Counted from the stretch's first letter, positions 7,785 through 17,081 are shown. The stretch is DNA of 64,000 bases from Micromonospora solifontis (GCF_003725545.1 NZ_RJLN01000014.1:1-64000); one strand, 5' to 3'. Notes: a model not told the origin generated them from the sequence alone. Translations and numbers: made by a program.

Positions 7785-8663
7785 TCACGCGTCCTCCCGA
7801 TTCGGGTTCTCCGTACGGAAGAAGTTGCTCTGCCGCCCGTCCCGCATCTGCTCCTGGTAGATCAGGTTCAGACCGCGCTGGTCGAAGGTCCGGAACCAGT
7901 CGTCCCAGGTGACCTGGCGGATCCGGCTGCTCTCCCGGTACCCGGGGATGTTGAAGGTGAGCACCCCCGGACGGCCCTCCCGCTCGGTGCCGGCGATGGT
8001 GGCCGGCTTCGCGTTGCGGGCCCGCGCCCACCGCTGGATCACCTCATGGTTCGCCGTGACCAGGCTCCGGCCCGGACGCTCCGGACGGTCGCTCAACGAG
8101 GTGATCTGCTGGGACGAACTCACCGAACGGGACGCCGACCGCCCGCTGCGGACCGCGGTCGCCCCCGTACCCCGGGCGGGAGCGGCCCGGGACGGGGCGG
8201 CCTTACGGGCGGGCGCCGCCTTGCGGGCCCCCGTCGCCCTGGCCCGGGCGCCGGTGGCCTTCGCGGCCGGCGCCGCCTTGGCCCGCGAGGCCGGTGCCTT
8301 GGCCCGTGCGGAAGGCGCCTTCTTCGCGGCGGCCGTCTTCCGCGCGGCCGTGGTCTTCTTGGCGGCGGTGGTCTTCTTGGTCGCCGACGCCCGGCCGGCG
8401 GGGCCGGTGCTCTTCCGCGCCGCGCCGCCCCCGGCCCGGCTCTCCGACCGCAGGGTCCGGGCGAGCGTCTTCACCAACTCCGGCTTGCGCAGCGCGGAGA
8501 TCCCGGAGACGCCGCGCCGGCGGAGCTGGCCCCGGATGTCGTCGACCTTCATCCGGGAGATCTCGGACTCGGAAATTCCCGGCGTGTTCGGGGTCTGGTT
8601 GCCGGTTCGCCGTTTGGTCCTGGTCGCCGTCGTGCCGCGACCTGAGCTGATGCGCTGAGCCAT
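7785..8663 (-). CDS. Rho_N / histone H1-like nucleoid-type protein
   Basis: Protein of 292 residues in three parts. Residues about 30-68 form a Rho N-terminal (SAP-like) helix-extended-loop-helix module (MKVDDIRGQLRRRGVSGISA...KPELVKTLA). Residues about 75-175 are a low-complexity Lys/Ala/Arg tail with repeated AAKKTTAA/ARKAAP units like histone H1 and mycobacterial HupB tails. The C-terminal 95 residues form a compact acidic/aromatic domain (VTWDDWFRTFDQRGLNLIYQE) found at the end of many small actinobacterial proteins of unknown function. DNA or RNA binding is likely from the first two parts. It is transcribed alone, downstream of a 22-bp palindrome. Confidence 0.75.
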   Translation of the reverse strand: MAQRISSGRGTTATRTKRRTGNQTPNTPGISESEISRMKVDDIRGQLRRRGVSGISALRKPELVKTLARTLRSESRAGGGAARKSTGPAGRASATKKTTAAKKTTAARKTAAAKKAPSARAKAPASRAKAAPAAKATGARARATGARKAAPARKAAPSRAAPARGTGATAVRSGRSASRSVSSSQQITSLSDRPERPGRSLVTANHEVIQRWARARNAKPATIAGTEREGRPGVLTFNIPGYRESSRIRQVTWDDWFRTFDQRGLNLIYQEQMRDGRQSNFFRTENPNREDA

Positions 8664-8711
8664 GGGACACGCTCCTCGACAGTCCGTCCTCGGCCCGCGG
8701 TGGGTCCCAAG

Positions 8712-8733
8712 TGCCGCACCGCGCGGTGCGGCA
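8712..8733. terminator. Perfect 22-bp palindrome
   Basis: TGCCGCACCGC and its exact complement abut without a loop between the ybjN-like gene and the Rho_N-type gene, both on the minus strand. It probably ends the upstream transcript; an operator for the downstream gene is the alternative. Confidence 0.55.
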
Positions 8734-8739
8734 TACCCG

Positions 8740-9273
8740 TCAGGACGGCTCCGAACCTCCGGCCCCGGAGGTCGCGCCCGCCGAGGGTTCGAAGAGGTGC
8801 GCGAAGGCGGCCAGGTTGGCGGTCGACTCGCCCCGCTTGACCCGCCACTCCCACTCCCGGCGGATGGCGGTGCCGAAGCCGATCTCCAGCATGCCGTCGA
8901 AGGACTCGTCGGCGTAGGTCAGCACGGCGCCGAGCAGCCGGTCCAGCTCGTCCTCGTCCACCCCCGACAGGCTGACCCGGCCGGTCAGGTAGACGTCGCC
9001 GACCGCGTCGATGGAAAAGGACACCCCGTACATCCGGGCGTTGCGCTGGAGCAGCCAGGCCCAGAGCTCCTCGCGGCGCTCGTCGGGCTGGCGCATCACG
9101 AACGCCTCGATCCGCAGCGCGTGCTCACCGACGATCAGGTTGCAGATCGTCTTGAGCTTGTGGGTGCCCGGCAGGGTGACCGCGTACGACGCCTCGCCGG
9201 TGGACTCCCACTCCAGCTCGCGCTCGGCGCAGACGGACTCGATCAGCGCGGCGACCTCACTCCTGCGGCTCAT
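8740..9273 (-). CDS. YbjN domain protein
   Basis: Protein of 177 residues with the YbjN (type III secretion chaperone-like) fold: a mixed sheet/helix domain covering nearly the whole length, with the LRIEAFVMRQPDE and VYLTGRVSL strands. Its molecular role is not established. It lies just downstream of mshA in the same direction, an arrangement also known around mshA in Streptomyces. The ATG at 9273 is chosen because TAGAGT ends seven bases upstream, a likely -10 element for a leaderless mRNA. An in-frame GTG at 9282 would fall inside the promoter gap. Confidence 0.8.
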   Translation of the reverse strand: MSRRSEVAALIESVCAERELEWESTGEASYAVTLPGTHKLKTICNLIVGEHALRIEAFVMRQPDERREELWAWLLQRNARMYGVSFSIDAVGDVYLTGRVSLSGVDEDELDRLLGAVLTYADESFDGMLEIGFGTAIRREWEWRVKRGESTANLAAFAHLFEPSAGATSGAGGSEPS

Positions 9274-9325
9274 CGCACCCACTCTACGGTCGGTTCCGCA
9301 CCCGCGCCGCGCGCCCGGCGGCCGG

Positions 9326-10690
9326 TCACCAGGAGCAGGACAGGGCCGGATCCCCGGCGAGCCGGCCGGCCAGCCGGGCCCGCTGCTCCGCGATCGCCTC
9401 GCCGTACACGGTGAGCAGGCCGGAGACCGTGCGGTGCCAGGAGAAGTCGCGGGCGTGCCGCTCCGCGCCCCGGCCCAGCGCCACCCGGCGCAGCCGATCG
9501 GGCAGCAGGCGAGCCAGCGTACGGGCCCAGTCGACCGGGTCGTGGCCGTCGATGAGCACCCCGCTGACCCCGTCCCGGACGGCGGTCACCAGCCCGCCCA
9601 CGGCCGCCGCCAGCACGGGCGTGCCGCAGGCCTGGGCCTCCAGCGCGACCAGCCCGAACGACTCGTTGTACGAGGGCACCGCGACCAGGTCGGCGGCGCG
9701 ATAGAGGGCGGGCAGGTCGTCGCCGGTCTGCGGCGGCAGGAAGCGCACCCGGTCGGCGACGCCGAGGGAGTTGGCCAGCTCGATCAGGGCGGTGGGCCGG
9801 TCCAGGCCGCTGCCGCTGGGGCCGCCGCAGATCACCACGGTCAGCTCGGCGGCCAGCGCGGGATCCCGCTCGCGCAGCGCGGCGGCCGCCCGGATCAGCA
9901 CGTCGGGGGCCTTGAGCGGCTGGATGCGGCCGACGAAGGCCACCACGTACCCGGTGGTGGGCAGCCCGAGCCGGTGGCGGGCGGCGAGCCGGGCCGCCTC
10001 CCGGTCGCCGGCGGCCGGGCGGAACCGGTCCAGGTCCACGCCGGGCTCCACCACGGCCACCCGGGCCGGGTCGGCGGCGTACCGGTCGATCAGGTCGCGG
10101 GCCTCGACCCGCGTGTTCGCGACCAGCCGGTTGGCCTCGGCGACCACCTGCTCCTCGCCGATGACGCGGGCCTTCGGCTCGGGCCGGTCGCCGGCGGCGA
10201 GCTGGGCGTTCTTGACCTTCGCCAGGGTGTGCGCGGTGTGCACCAGCGGCACCCCCCAGCGTTCCTTGGCCAGCCAGCCGACCTGCCCGGAGAGCCAGTA
10301 GTGCGAGTGGATGAGGTCGTAGTGGCCCGGCGGGCGGGCCGCCTCGGCGCGCAGCACGCCGGCGGTGAAGGCGCAGAGCTGGCCGGGCAGCTCCTCCTTG
10401 GTCAGCCCCTCGAGCGGGCCGGAGGTCACGTGCCGGACGTGCACGCCCGGGGCCATCTCAACCACCGGCGGCAGGTCGCCCGAGGTGGCGCGGGTGAAGA
10501 TCTCCACCTCGACGTCGGCCTCGGCGAGCCGGCGCGCGACCTCCAGGATGTAGACGTTCATGCCCCCGGCGTCACCCGTGCCGGGCTGGTGCAGTGGCGA
10601 GGTGTGCACGGAGAGCGTCGCGATCCGGCGTGGCCGCGGCCACGGCAGAACACCTCGCTGACGACCGACACCGGTGTGCAACTCCGCCAC
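9326..10690 (-). CDS. mshA: D-inositol-3-phosphate glycosyltransferase MshA (mycothiol step 1)
   Basis: GT4-family glycosyltransferase of 454 residues that transfers GlcNAc from UDP-GlcNAc to 1L-myo-inositol 1-phosphate, the first step of mycothiol synthesis. Diagnostic segments are [46 protein letters not shown] and the nucleotide-binding [20 protein letters not shown]. The open frame runs on to 11281 but that extension overlaps the divergent SDR gene. The GTG at 10690 ([13 protein letters not shown]) is preferred because GGGAG lies five bases upstream. A second mycothiol gene, mshD, is at 44724. Confidence 0.93.
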   Translation of the reverse strand: MAELHTGVGRQRGVLPWPRPRRIATLSVHTSPLHQPGTGDAGGMNVYILEVARRLAEADVEVEIFTRATSGDLPPVVEMAPGVHVRHVTSGPLEGLTKEELPGQLCAFTAGVLRAEAARPPGHYDLIHSHYWLSGQVGWLAKERWGVPLVHTAHTLAKVKNAQLAAGDRPEPKARVIGEEQVVAEANRLVANTRVEARDLIDRYAADPARVAVVEPGVDLDRFRPAAGDREAARLAARHRLGLPTTGYVVAFVGRIQPLKAPDVLIRAAAALRERDPALAAELTVVICGGPSGSGLDRPTALIELANSLGVADRVRFLPPQTGDDLPALYRAADLVAVPSYNESFGLVALEAQACGTPVLAAAVGGLVTAVRDGVSGVLIDGHDPVDWARTLARLLPDRLRRVALGRGAERHARDFSWHRTVSGLLTVYGEAIAEQRARLAGRLAGDPALSCSW

Positions 10691-10862
10691 GTCCGCTCCC
10701 TCTGTCACGGTTGATGCCGTCCCCGCACGCCCGGCGCTTTTCGGACAACGTCCTCGCCGGATGTCATCTTCCCGATCGGCGGGTGCTAATGCGTGGGGGC
10801 GGCCCGCCGGCGTGACGGACCTCATCGCCGCATCGGGGCGTACGCCGGGAGAGAATGACCGG

Positions 10863-11624
10863 ATGACCTCTGTCGCGATCGTCACCGGGGCCTCCAGCGG
10901 GATCGGCGCGGCCACCGCCCGCCGGCTGGCCACCGAGGGTTTCCACGTGCTCGCCGCCGCGCGGCGGACCGACCGGCTGGCCGGCCTGGTCGCCGAGATC
11001 GAGGCGGCCGGCGGCGCGGCCACGGCCGTGGCGTGCGACGTCACCTCGGACGAGTCGGTCGCCGCGCTGGCCGCCGCGGCCGCCGCCGCGCCCGGCCCGG
11101 TCACCCTGCTGGTCAACAACGCCGGCGGGGCGCGCGGCCTGGACCCGGTGGAGTCCGGCTCGGTGACCGACTGGCAGTGGATGTACGAGGTGAACGTGCT
11201 CGGCACGGTCCGGGTCACCCAGGCGCTGCTGCCCGCGCTGGAGGCGTCCGGCGCCGGCACCATCGTGATCATCGGCTCCACCGCCGGCCAGGTGGTCTAC
11301 GAGGGCGGTGGCGGCTACACCGCCGCCAAGCACGCGCAGACCGCCGTCGCCGGCACGCTCCGGCTGGAGCTGTGCGGCCGTCCGGTCCGGGTCATCGAGA
11401 TCGACCCGGGGATGGTGAAGACCGAGGAGTTCGGCCTGGTCCGGTTCGGCGGCGACGCCGACAAGGCCGCCGCGGTCTACGCCGGGGTGGCCGAGCCGCT
11501 GCTCGCCGACGACATCGCCGACTGCGTCGCCTGGTGCGCCACCCGGCCGCACCACGTGAACGTCGACCGGCTGGTGGTCCGCCCGCTGGCCCAGGCCGCT
11601 CAGCACAAGGTGCACCGGGTGTGA
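10863..11624 (+). CDS. Short-chain dehydrogenase/reductase
   Basis: Classical SDR of 253 residues. The N-terminal cofactor motif [12 protein letters not shown] (residues about 85-88), the catalytic Ser in IIGSTAG and the YTAAK active-site Tyr/Lys are all present. The basic residues after strand 2 (AARRTDR) suggest NADP(H). It belongs to the YdfG-like group that often acts on hydroxy acids, but the substrate is open. It is divergent from mshA and only 4 bp upstream of the methyltransferase-like gene, so these two are probably co-transcribed. Confidence 0.87.
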   Translation: MTSVAIVTGASSGIGAATARRLATEGFHVLAAARRTDRLAGLVAEIEAAGGAATAVACDVTSDESVAALAAAAAAAPGPVTLLVNNAGGARGLDPVESGSVTDWQWMYEVNVLGTVRVTQALLPALEASGAGTIVIIGSTAGQVVYEGGGGYTAAKHAQTAVAGTLRLELCGRPVRVIEIDPGMVKTEEFGLVRFGGDADKAAAVYAGVAEPLLADDIADCVAWCATRPHHVNVDRLVVRPLAQAAQHKVHRV

Positions 11625-11628
11625 GCTG

Positions 11629-12408
11629 ATGAAACCGCTGGGCGTCGCCACCCGCGGGACGACGAATCCCAACCGGCTCCGGCGGGTGGACAACTGGATC
11701 GTCGAGACCTGCGGCGACGCCCTGCGGGCGGCCGCCGACCCGCTGGTGGTCGACCTGGGCTACGGGGCCACCCCGATCACGGCGGTCGAACTCCGGGCCC
11801 GGCTCGCGGCCGGGGTCCGCGCCGACGTCCGGGTGGTCGGGCTGGAGATCGATCCGGTACGCGTGGCCGCCGCCCAGCCGGCCGCCGACCCACCCGGGCT
11901 GGTCTTCGCGCGGGGCGGCTTCGAGCTGGCCGGCCTCCGGCCCGCGCTGGTCCGGGCGTTCAACGTGCTGCGCCAGTACGACGAGAGCGAGGTGGCCGAC
12001 GCCTGGCGTACGGTCACCGGTCGGCTGGCCCCGGGCGGGCTGCTGGTCGAGGGGACCTGCGACGAGTTGGGCCGGCTGGGCAGCTGGGTGCTGCTGGACC
12101 GGACCGGCCCGCGCACGCTGACCCTGGCCGCGCGCCCGACCACCCTGGAGAGCCCGGCGCAGCTCGCCGAGCGGCTGCCCAAGGCGCTGATCCATCGCAA
12201 CGTCCCCGGCGAACGGATCCACGACCTGATCCGCGCCCTGGCGGACGCCTGGCAGGCCGCCGCCGGCTACGCCCCCTTCGGCCCCCGCGACCGCTGGACC
12301 CGCACGGTCGCCGCCGTGAAGGACGCGGGCTGGCCGGTCCTGGACCGCCCCCGCCGCTGGCGCCACGGCGAAGTCACCCTTCCCTGGCCCGCCGTCTCCC
12401 CCACCTAA
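11629..12408 (+). CDS. Class I SAM-dependent methyltransferase-like protein
   Basis: Protein of 259 residues. The N-terminal block PLVVDLGYGATPITAVEL resembles SAM-binding motif I (D-L-G-x-G) and VVGLEIDPVRVAAA resembles motif II with its acidic residue. RAFNVLRQYDESEV and APGGLLVEGTCDE follow as motifs IV-V. No substrate-specific signature is seen. It follows the SDR after 4 bp and is convergent with murB. Confidence 0.7.
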   Translation: MKPLGVATRGTTNPNRLRRVDNWIVETCGDALRAAADPLVVDLGYGATPITAVELRARLAAGVRADVRVVGLEIDPVRVAAAQPAADPPGLVFARGGFELAGLRPALVRAFNVLRQYDESEVADAWRTVTGRLAPGGLLVEGTCDELGRLGSWVLLDRTGPRTLTLAARPTTLESPAQLAERLPKALIHRNVPGERIHDLIRALADAWQAAAGYAPFGPRDRWTRTVAAVKDAGWPVLDRPRRWRHGEVTLPWPAVSPT

Positions 12409-12424
12409 CCCCCCCCGGGTCCAA

Positions 12425-12494
12425 CCCCGGCGATCATGAAGTTAGCTGTGCCGGACGCCCTATTTGTTCCGGCTAACCTCATGATCGACCGGGG
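12425..12494. repeat. 55-bp inverted-repeat element (copy 1) acting as convergent terminator
   Basis: The arms CGATCATGAAGTTAGC (12431-12446) and GCTAACCTCATGATCG (12472-12487) pair with one mismatch, and outer CCCCGG/CCGGGG extend the stem. The GATC-to-GATC distance is 55 bp, exactly as in the copy at 34268-34324, and the inner 25 bp also align (about 14 identities). It lies between convergent genes. Confidence 0.8.
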
Positions 12495-12507
12495 TCTCGG
12501 GGGTGGG

Positions 12508-13599
12508 TCAGATGGTGCAGTTGATGAGGACGGGTTCGGGGTGGAGGGTTACGCCGAAGCGGTCGTGGACGCCGTCTCGGATCTCCCTCGCCAGGGCGAC
12601 CAGCGCGGCCGTGGGGGCGGTGCCGCTGCGGTTGGTGAGGGCGAGGGTGTGTTTGCTGGAGATGGCGACCCCGTCCGGGCCCGCGTACCCCTTGCCGAAG
12701 CCGGCCTTGTCGATCAGCCAGGCGGCGCTCACCTTGACCACGTCGCCGGCGCCCGACCAGTGCGGCGGCTCGCCGAGGTCGGCGGCGCGCTCCTGGAGCA
12801 GCTCGTACGCCTCCGACTCCAGCACCGGATTGGTGAAGAACGAGCCCACCGACCGGGTGTCCGGGTCGTCCGCGTCGAGCACCATGCCCTTGCCCGCGCG
12901 TAGCCGCAGCACGGTGGCCCGGGCGTCGGCCAGCGGCACCCGGTCGCCGACCTCGACGCCGAGCGCACGGGCCAGCTCGGCGTAGCGGACCGGGCCGGAG
13001 ACCGGGGAGCGGGTGAGCCGGAAGTCGACCGTGAGCACCACCCAACGGTCGCTGTACTTGAAGATGCTGCCCCGGTACGCGAATCCGCAGTCGGCGGCCT
13101 CGATCCGCACCACCGCGCCGTGGGTGCGGTCGTACGCCTCGACGGCGGTGATCGTCTCGGCGACCTCCTGGCCGTACGCGCCGACATTCTGGATCGGGGT
13201 GGCGCCGGCCGACCCGGGGACGCCGGAGAGGCACTCCAGCCCGGACCAGCCGCGCTCCACGGTGGCGGCGACCAGGTCGTCCCAGGGCTCGCCGGCCTCG
13301 ACCCGGACGGTGACCGTGTCGGCGTCCTCGGCGACCACCCGGAATCCCCTGGACCGGATCAGCACGACGGTGCCCGGGAAGCCCTGGTCGCCGATCACCA
13401 CGTTGCTGCCGCCGGCGAGGACGAGGACCGGCTCGTCCCGCGACTGCGCTTCCCGCACCTTCTGTACGATTTCGTCGGCGCTGGTGGCGGTCTCCAACCG
13501 GCCGGCGGCGCCACCGAGCCGGAGGGTGGTGTAACGCGCCAGGGTGGCCGGGTCGGTCGGGTCGGCTCCGGTCGCCGGTTCGGCGTAGACGTCTGACAC
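12508..13599 (-). CDS. murB: UDP-N-acetylenolpyruvoylglucosamine reductase
   Basis: Flavoenzyme that reduces UDP-GlcNAc-enolpyruvate to UDP-MurNAc in peptidoglycan synthesis. The FAD-binding N-terminal domain shows VLAGGSNVVIGDQGFPG and CLSGVPGSAGATPIQNVGAYGQE. The C-terminal MurB domain has SVGSFFTNPVL with the catalytic Ser, and AAWLIDKAGFGKGY. At 363 residues it is the type I long form. The GTG at 13599 is chosen because TAGGGT ends seven bases upstream (leaderless promoter); an in-frame GTG at 13608 is the alternative. Confidence 0.93.
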   Translation of the reverse strand: MSDVYAEPATGADPTDPATLARYTTLRLGGAAGRLETATSADEIVQKVREAQSRDEPVLVLAGGSNVVIGDQGFPGTVVLIRSRGFRVVAEDADTVTVRVEAGEPWDDLVAATVERGWSGLECLSGVPGSAGATPIQNVGAYGQEVAETITAVEAYDRTHGAVVRIEAADCGFAYRGSIFKYSDRWVVLTVDFRLTRSPVSGPVRYAELARALGVEVGDRVPLADARATVLRLRAGKGMVLDADDPDTRSVGSFFTNPVLESEAYELLQERAADLGEPPHWSGAGDVVKVSAAWLIDKAGFGKGYAGPDGVAISSKHTLALTNRSGTAPTAALVALAREIRDGVHDRFGVTLHPEPVLINCTI

Positions 13600-13669
13600 G
13601 CCCTTCACCCTAGGCTGAGGGGTAGCCGCGGCACCCACTGGTGGCCCGGTCACCCCCGGGAGGATTGCG

Positions 13670-14425
13670 ATGAGCAGACTGCACGGCACGAAGGACTTCT
13701 GGCTCGGCGCGCTGCGGACGGAGGGCCCCGCCTTCGCCGCCGCGGTCGCGGAGGCACCCCCGCAGACACCGGTGCTCTCCTGTCCCGGCTGGACGGTCTC
13801 GGACCTCGCTCACCACCTCACCCGGGTGTACATGTGGGCCCGCACGGTCGTGACCGCCGGGACCGCGACCCGGCCCGAGCGGCAGGACCCGGAGCCGCCG
13901 GCCGGGCTGACCGCCGCGCAGTGGTACCGGCGGGAGTACGACCAGCTCATGGCGCTCTTCGAGGGGCTCGACGTGGAGACCCCGGCGTGGAACTTCGCGC
14001 CGCAGCCGAAGAAGGCCGGGTTCTGGCCGCGCCGGATGGCGCACGAGACGGCGGTCCACCGCTGGGACGCCCAGCTCGCGATCGGCGCCGGGGAACCGAT
14101 CGAGGCCAAGCTCGCCGCCGACGGGGTGAGTGAGGTGCTGGACACCTGGCTGCCGGCCGGCCGGCGGATCGAGTCCGGCCAGTGGCACGGGGTGGTGCAG
14201 TTGACCGCGACCGACGCCGCTCAGGACTGGTACCTGCGGCTGCGCGGCGAGGGGATGGCGCTGCTGGACACCGCGACGATCCTGGATCACGACGAGCACC
14301 ACGCCCGGGCCCAGGTCAGCGGCACCGCGAGCGACCTGCTGCTGGCCCTGATGGGCCGGATCAGCTTCGACGCCCTCGGGGTGGCCGGCGACCGCCGGCT
14401 GCTGAGCGGGCTGCGGGTGGGCTGA
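13670..14425 (+). CDS. Mycothiol-dependent maleylpyruvate isomerase-family protein
   Basis: DinB-fold protein of 251 residues of the actinobacterial MDMPI/TIGR03083 type. Metal-binding histidines are visible in DLAHHLTRVY (about residue 48) and RRMAHETAVHRWDAQLA (about 125-140), the usual three-His pattern. A C-terminal MDMPI-C domain ends with SGTASDLLLALMGR. The family uses mycothiol as cofactor, for isomerisation or detoxification, which fits mshA nearby, but the actual substrate is unknown. It is divergent from murB. ATG 13670 is preceded by GGGAGGATTGCG. Confidence 0.8.
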   Translation: MSRLHGTKDFWLGALRTEGPAFAAAVAEAPPQTPVLSCPGWTVSDLAHHLTRVYMWARTVVTAGTATRPERQDPEPPAGLTAAQWYRREYDQLMALFEGLDVETPAWNFAPQPKKAGFWPRRMAHETAVHRWDAQLAIGAGEPIEAKLAADGVSEVLDTWLPAGRRIESGQWHGVVQLTATDAAQDWYLRLRGEGMALLDTATILDHDEHHARAQVSGTASDLLLALMGRISFDALGVAGDRRLLSGLRVG

Positions 14426-14496
14426 CCTGGCTTCTGGGTGACCCCGGCTGCGGGTGGGCGGGCGCCGCGGCGGGCCGCGGCAGGAGACATCGCTTC

Positions 14497-14546
14497 GGAG
14501 CGGCATGTCTGAGAGACGTGATCATGTCTGTCAGACATGCCGCTCC
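14497..14546. terminator. Long hairpin between MDMPI gene and sugar operon
   Basis: The arms GGAGCGGCATGTCTGA (14497-14512) and TCAGACATGCCGCTCC (14531-14546) are exact complements. The loop contains a second partial copy of the arm, giving a nested palindrome TGTCTG-T-CAGACA. It probably terminates the upstream gene. Confidence 0.7.
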
Positions 14547-14591
14547 TGCATGGTCGGGGCTCGGCGGGCGGGCCGAGTTTCGTAACGGCCT

Positions 14592-14649
14592 GAGAGCGCT
14601 CTCTTGACAGGAGCCGGGGCAGCCACCACCCTCTTGTGAGAGCGCTCTC
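14592..14649 (+). promoter_or_regulatory. Twin LacI-type operators and -35 of the sugar operon
   Basis: Two identical 12-bp palindromes GAGAGCGCTCTC lie at 14592-14603 and 14638-14649, 46 bp apart. A perfect TTGACA (14604-14609) directly follows the first. The sequence resembles the CebR operator of Streptomyces (TGGGAGCGCTCCCA). The LacI-family regulator encoded at the end of the operon is the obvious ligand, blocking the promoter until a beta-glucoside or oligosaccharide binds. Confidence 0.8.
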
Positions 14650-14705
14650 TGAGAACCGGAACCACTCTCCACCACCCGTAACGACCAAGAGGGGTCAGAT
14701 AAGAG

Positions 14706-16016
14706 ATGGGTACCTTCACGCGCCGCCGGCTGGCGGCGGTGGCTTTGGTCGCCACCACCGCGCTGCTCGGCGCCACCGCCTGTGGCGGCGGCGAGGACAA
14801 GGCCGCCGCCGACGGTCCGGTCACGCTCACCGTCGACGTCTTCGGCCAGTTCGGCTACGACGAGCTGTACAAGGAGTACATGGCCAGCCACCCCAACGTG
14901 AAGATCGTTGAGCGGGGCACCGGCAGCAACCTGGACGAGTACTCGCCGAAGCTCACCCAGTGGCTCGCCGCGGGCAAGGGCGCGGGCGACATCGTCGCCA
15001 TCGAGGAGGGCCTGCTGGTCGAGTACAAGGCCAACCCGCAGAACTTCGTCAACCTGCTCGACCACGGCGCCGCCGACCTCAAGGGCAACTTCCTGGACTG
15101 GAAGTGGAACCAGGGCCTCACCGCCGACGGCAAGCAGTTGATCGGCCTCGGCACCGACGTCGGCGGCATGGCGATGTGCTACCGCAAGGACCTGTTCGCC
15201 AAGGCCGGCCTGCCCACCGACCGGGACGCCGTCTCGAAGCTCTGGCCCACCTGGCAGGACTACGTCAAGGTCGGCGAGCAGTTCAAGGCGAAGAACCCCG
15301 GGGCCGCGTTCCTCGACGCCGCCACCAACACCTTCAACACCATCCTGCTGCAGACCGCCGGCAACACCAGCGGCTACAGCTACTACGACACCAGCAACAA
15401 CCTGGTGGTCGACAGCAACCCGGCGGTCAAGCAGGCGTACGACACCACGATGGACATCATCGACTCCGGCCTCTCCGGCAAGTACGGCTCCTGGTCGGAG
15501 GAGTGGGTCTCCGCGTTCAAGCAGGGCAAGTTCGCCACCATCGCCTGCCCGGCCTGGATGACCGGGGTCATCGAGGGCAACGCCGGCCCGGGCGCCAAGG
15601 GCAAGTGGGACATCGCCCAGGTCCCCGGTAACGGCGGCAACTGGGGCGGCTCCTTCCTCGCCGTGCCGAAGCAGGGCAAGCACCAGGCCGAGGCGATCGA
15701 GCTGGCCAAGTTCCTGACCAGCGCCAAGGGGCAGATCGGCGCCTTCAAGGCCAAGGGCCCGCTGCCCTCGTCGCCGCAGGCCCTGGACGACCCCGCGATC
15801 GTCGACTCGAAGAACGCCTACTTCTCGGACGCCCCGGTCGGAAAGATCTTCGCCGCCGGCGCCAAGAGCCTCAAGCCGGTCTACATGGGCCCGAAGAACC
15901 AGGCCGTCCGGACCGAGGTGGAGAACGCCGTCCGCACCGTGGAGCTGGGCAAGCGCACCCCGGAGCAGGGCTGGACCGACGCGGTCGAGAACGCCAAGAA
16001 GGCCGCTGCCAAGTAA
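14706..16016 (+). CDS. Sugar ABC transporter substrate-binding lipoprotein (CebE-like)
   Basis: Extracytoplasmic solute-binding protein of family 1, 436 residues. An N-terminal signal with charged RRR and a lipobox LGATAC puts the lipid-anchored Cys at residue 26. The mature protein begins with VTLTVDVFGQFGYDELYKEY and carries GLGTDVGGMAMCYRKDLF in the hinge region, typical of oligosaccharide binders. It is the first gene of the operon downstream of the twin operators and is followed by two permeases, a GH1 enzyme and a LacI regulator. By this layout it likely captures cellobiose/cello-oligosaccharides or a related beta-glucoside. The operon has no ATPase gene, so a shared MsiK-type ATPase elsewhere must energise it. 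Confidence 0.87.
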   Translation: MGTFTRRRLAAVALVATTALLGATACGGGEDKAAADGPVTLTVDVFGQFGYDELYKEYMASHPNVKIVERGTGSNLDEYSPKLTQWLAAGKGAGDIVAIEEGLLVEYKANPQNFVNLLDHGAADLKGNFLDWKWNQGLTADGKQLIGLGTDVGGMAMCYRKDLFAKAGLPTDRDAVSKLWPTWQDYVKVGEQFKAKNPGAAFLDAATNTFNTILLQTAGNTSGYSYYDTSNNLVVDSNPAVKQAYDTTMDIIDSGLSGKYGSWSEEWVSAFKQGKFATIACPAWMTGVIEGNAGPGAKGKWDIAQVPGNGGNWGGSFLAVPKQGKHQAEAIELAKFLTSAKGQIGAFKAKGPLPSSPQALDDPAIVDSKNAYFSDAPVGKIFAAGAKSLKPVYMGPKNQAVRTEVENAVRTVELGKRTPEQGWTDAVENAKKAAAK

Positions 16017-16088
16017 CCCGAGCCAGTGCGTGCGGGCGGGGCCCCGGCGACGGGGCGCCGCCCGCACGGCGGAAAGGAGTCACGGGCC

Positions 16089-17081
16089 ATGGCAGTCCAG
16101 CTCGACGCCCGCCCGCCGGTCAGACCGGCGCACCGCATCGCCCGCCCCGGCCGGGGCGCCCGGCTCAGCCGGTTCGACACGAAGTACTCGCCCTACCTGT
16201 ACATCGCCCCGTTCTTCCTGCTCTTCGGGGTCTTCGGGGCCTACCCGCTGGCGTACACGTTCTGGGTCTCGCTGCACGACTGGGACCTGCTCGGCGCCGA
16301 GCACCCGTTCATCGGTCTCGACAACTACAGCCAGCTCCTGGCCGACCCGGACTTCTGGCACTCGGTGGTGAACACCCTCGGCATCTTCGTCATCTCCACG
16401 GTCCCGCAGCTGCTGCTGGCGCTCTGGCTGGCCAACCTGCTCAACCGGCAGCTCCGGGCCCGGACCACCTGGCGGATGGCGGTGCTGATCCCGAACGTCA
16501 CCTCCACCGCCGCGGTGGCGATCGTCTTCGCGGTGCTCTTCGGCCGCGAGTTCGGCATGATCAACTGGCTGCTCGACCACGTCGGCGTCGACGCGATCGA
16601 CTGGAAGGCCAACCGCCTGGCCTCCTGGGTGGCCATCTCCACGATGGTCGACTGGCGGTGGACCGGCTACAACGCGCTGATCTTCCTGGCCGCCATGCAG
16701 GCCATCCCCCGCGACCTCTACGAATCCGCCTCGATCGACGGTGCGAGCCGATCGCGGCAGTTCTGGTCGATCACCGTGCCGCTGCTGAAGCCGACGATCA
16801 TCTTCGCGGTCATCATCTCCACCATCGGCGGCCTCCAGCTCTTCACCGAGCCGCGGATGTTCAACTCCGGCACCAACGCGATCCGCGGCGGGCCGCTGCG
16901 CGAGTCGCAGACCGTGACCATGTACATGTTCGAGAACGCCTTCGCGCCCCACTACAACTTCGGCTACGGCTCGGCGATCGCCTGGCTGCTGTTCGCGCTG
17001 ATCGCGGTGGTCGCGGCCATCAACGTCCTGCTCCTCCGCCGGCTCGGCGGCGGTGCCGCCCGCAAGGAGGACTCCCGATGA
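16089..17081 (+). CDS. Sugar ABC transporter permease (CebF-like)
   Basis: Inner-membrane permease of 330 residues of the MalF/CebF group with six predicted helices. The first starts at YLYIAPFFLLFGVFGAYPLAY. The EAA loop that docks the ATPase reads ESASIDGASRSRQFWSITVP. ATG 16089 is preferred over the open frame upstream because AAAGGAG lies nine bases before it. It ends in an ATGA overlap with the second permease, so translation is coupled. Confidence 0.88.
   Translation: MAVQLDARPPVRPAHRIARPGRGARLSRFDTKYSPYLYIAPFFLLFGVFGAYPLAYTFWVSLHDWDLLGAEHPFIGLDNYSQLLADPDFWHSVVNTLGIFVISTVPQLLLALWLANLLNRQLRARTTWRMAVLIPNVTSTAAVAIVFAVLFGREFGMINWLLDHVGVDAIDWKANRLASWVAISTMVDWRWTGYNALIFLAAMQAIPRDLYESASIDGASRSRQFWSITVPLLKPTIIFAVIISTIGGLQLFTEPRMFNSGTNAIRGGPLRESQTVTMYMFENAFAPHYNFGYGSAIAWLLFALIAVVAAINVLLLRRLGGGAARKEDSR

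Noticed and set aside
10691-11281. N-terminal extension of mshA
   Set aside because: The frame stays open but overlaps the divergent SDR gene, and a GTG with a good ribosome site at 10690 gives the family-type N-terminus.
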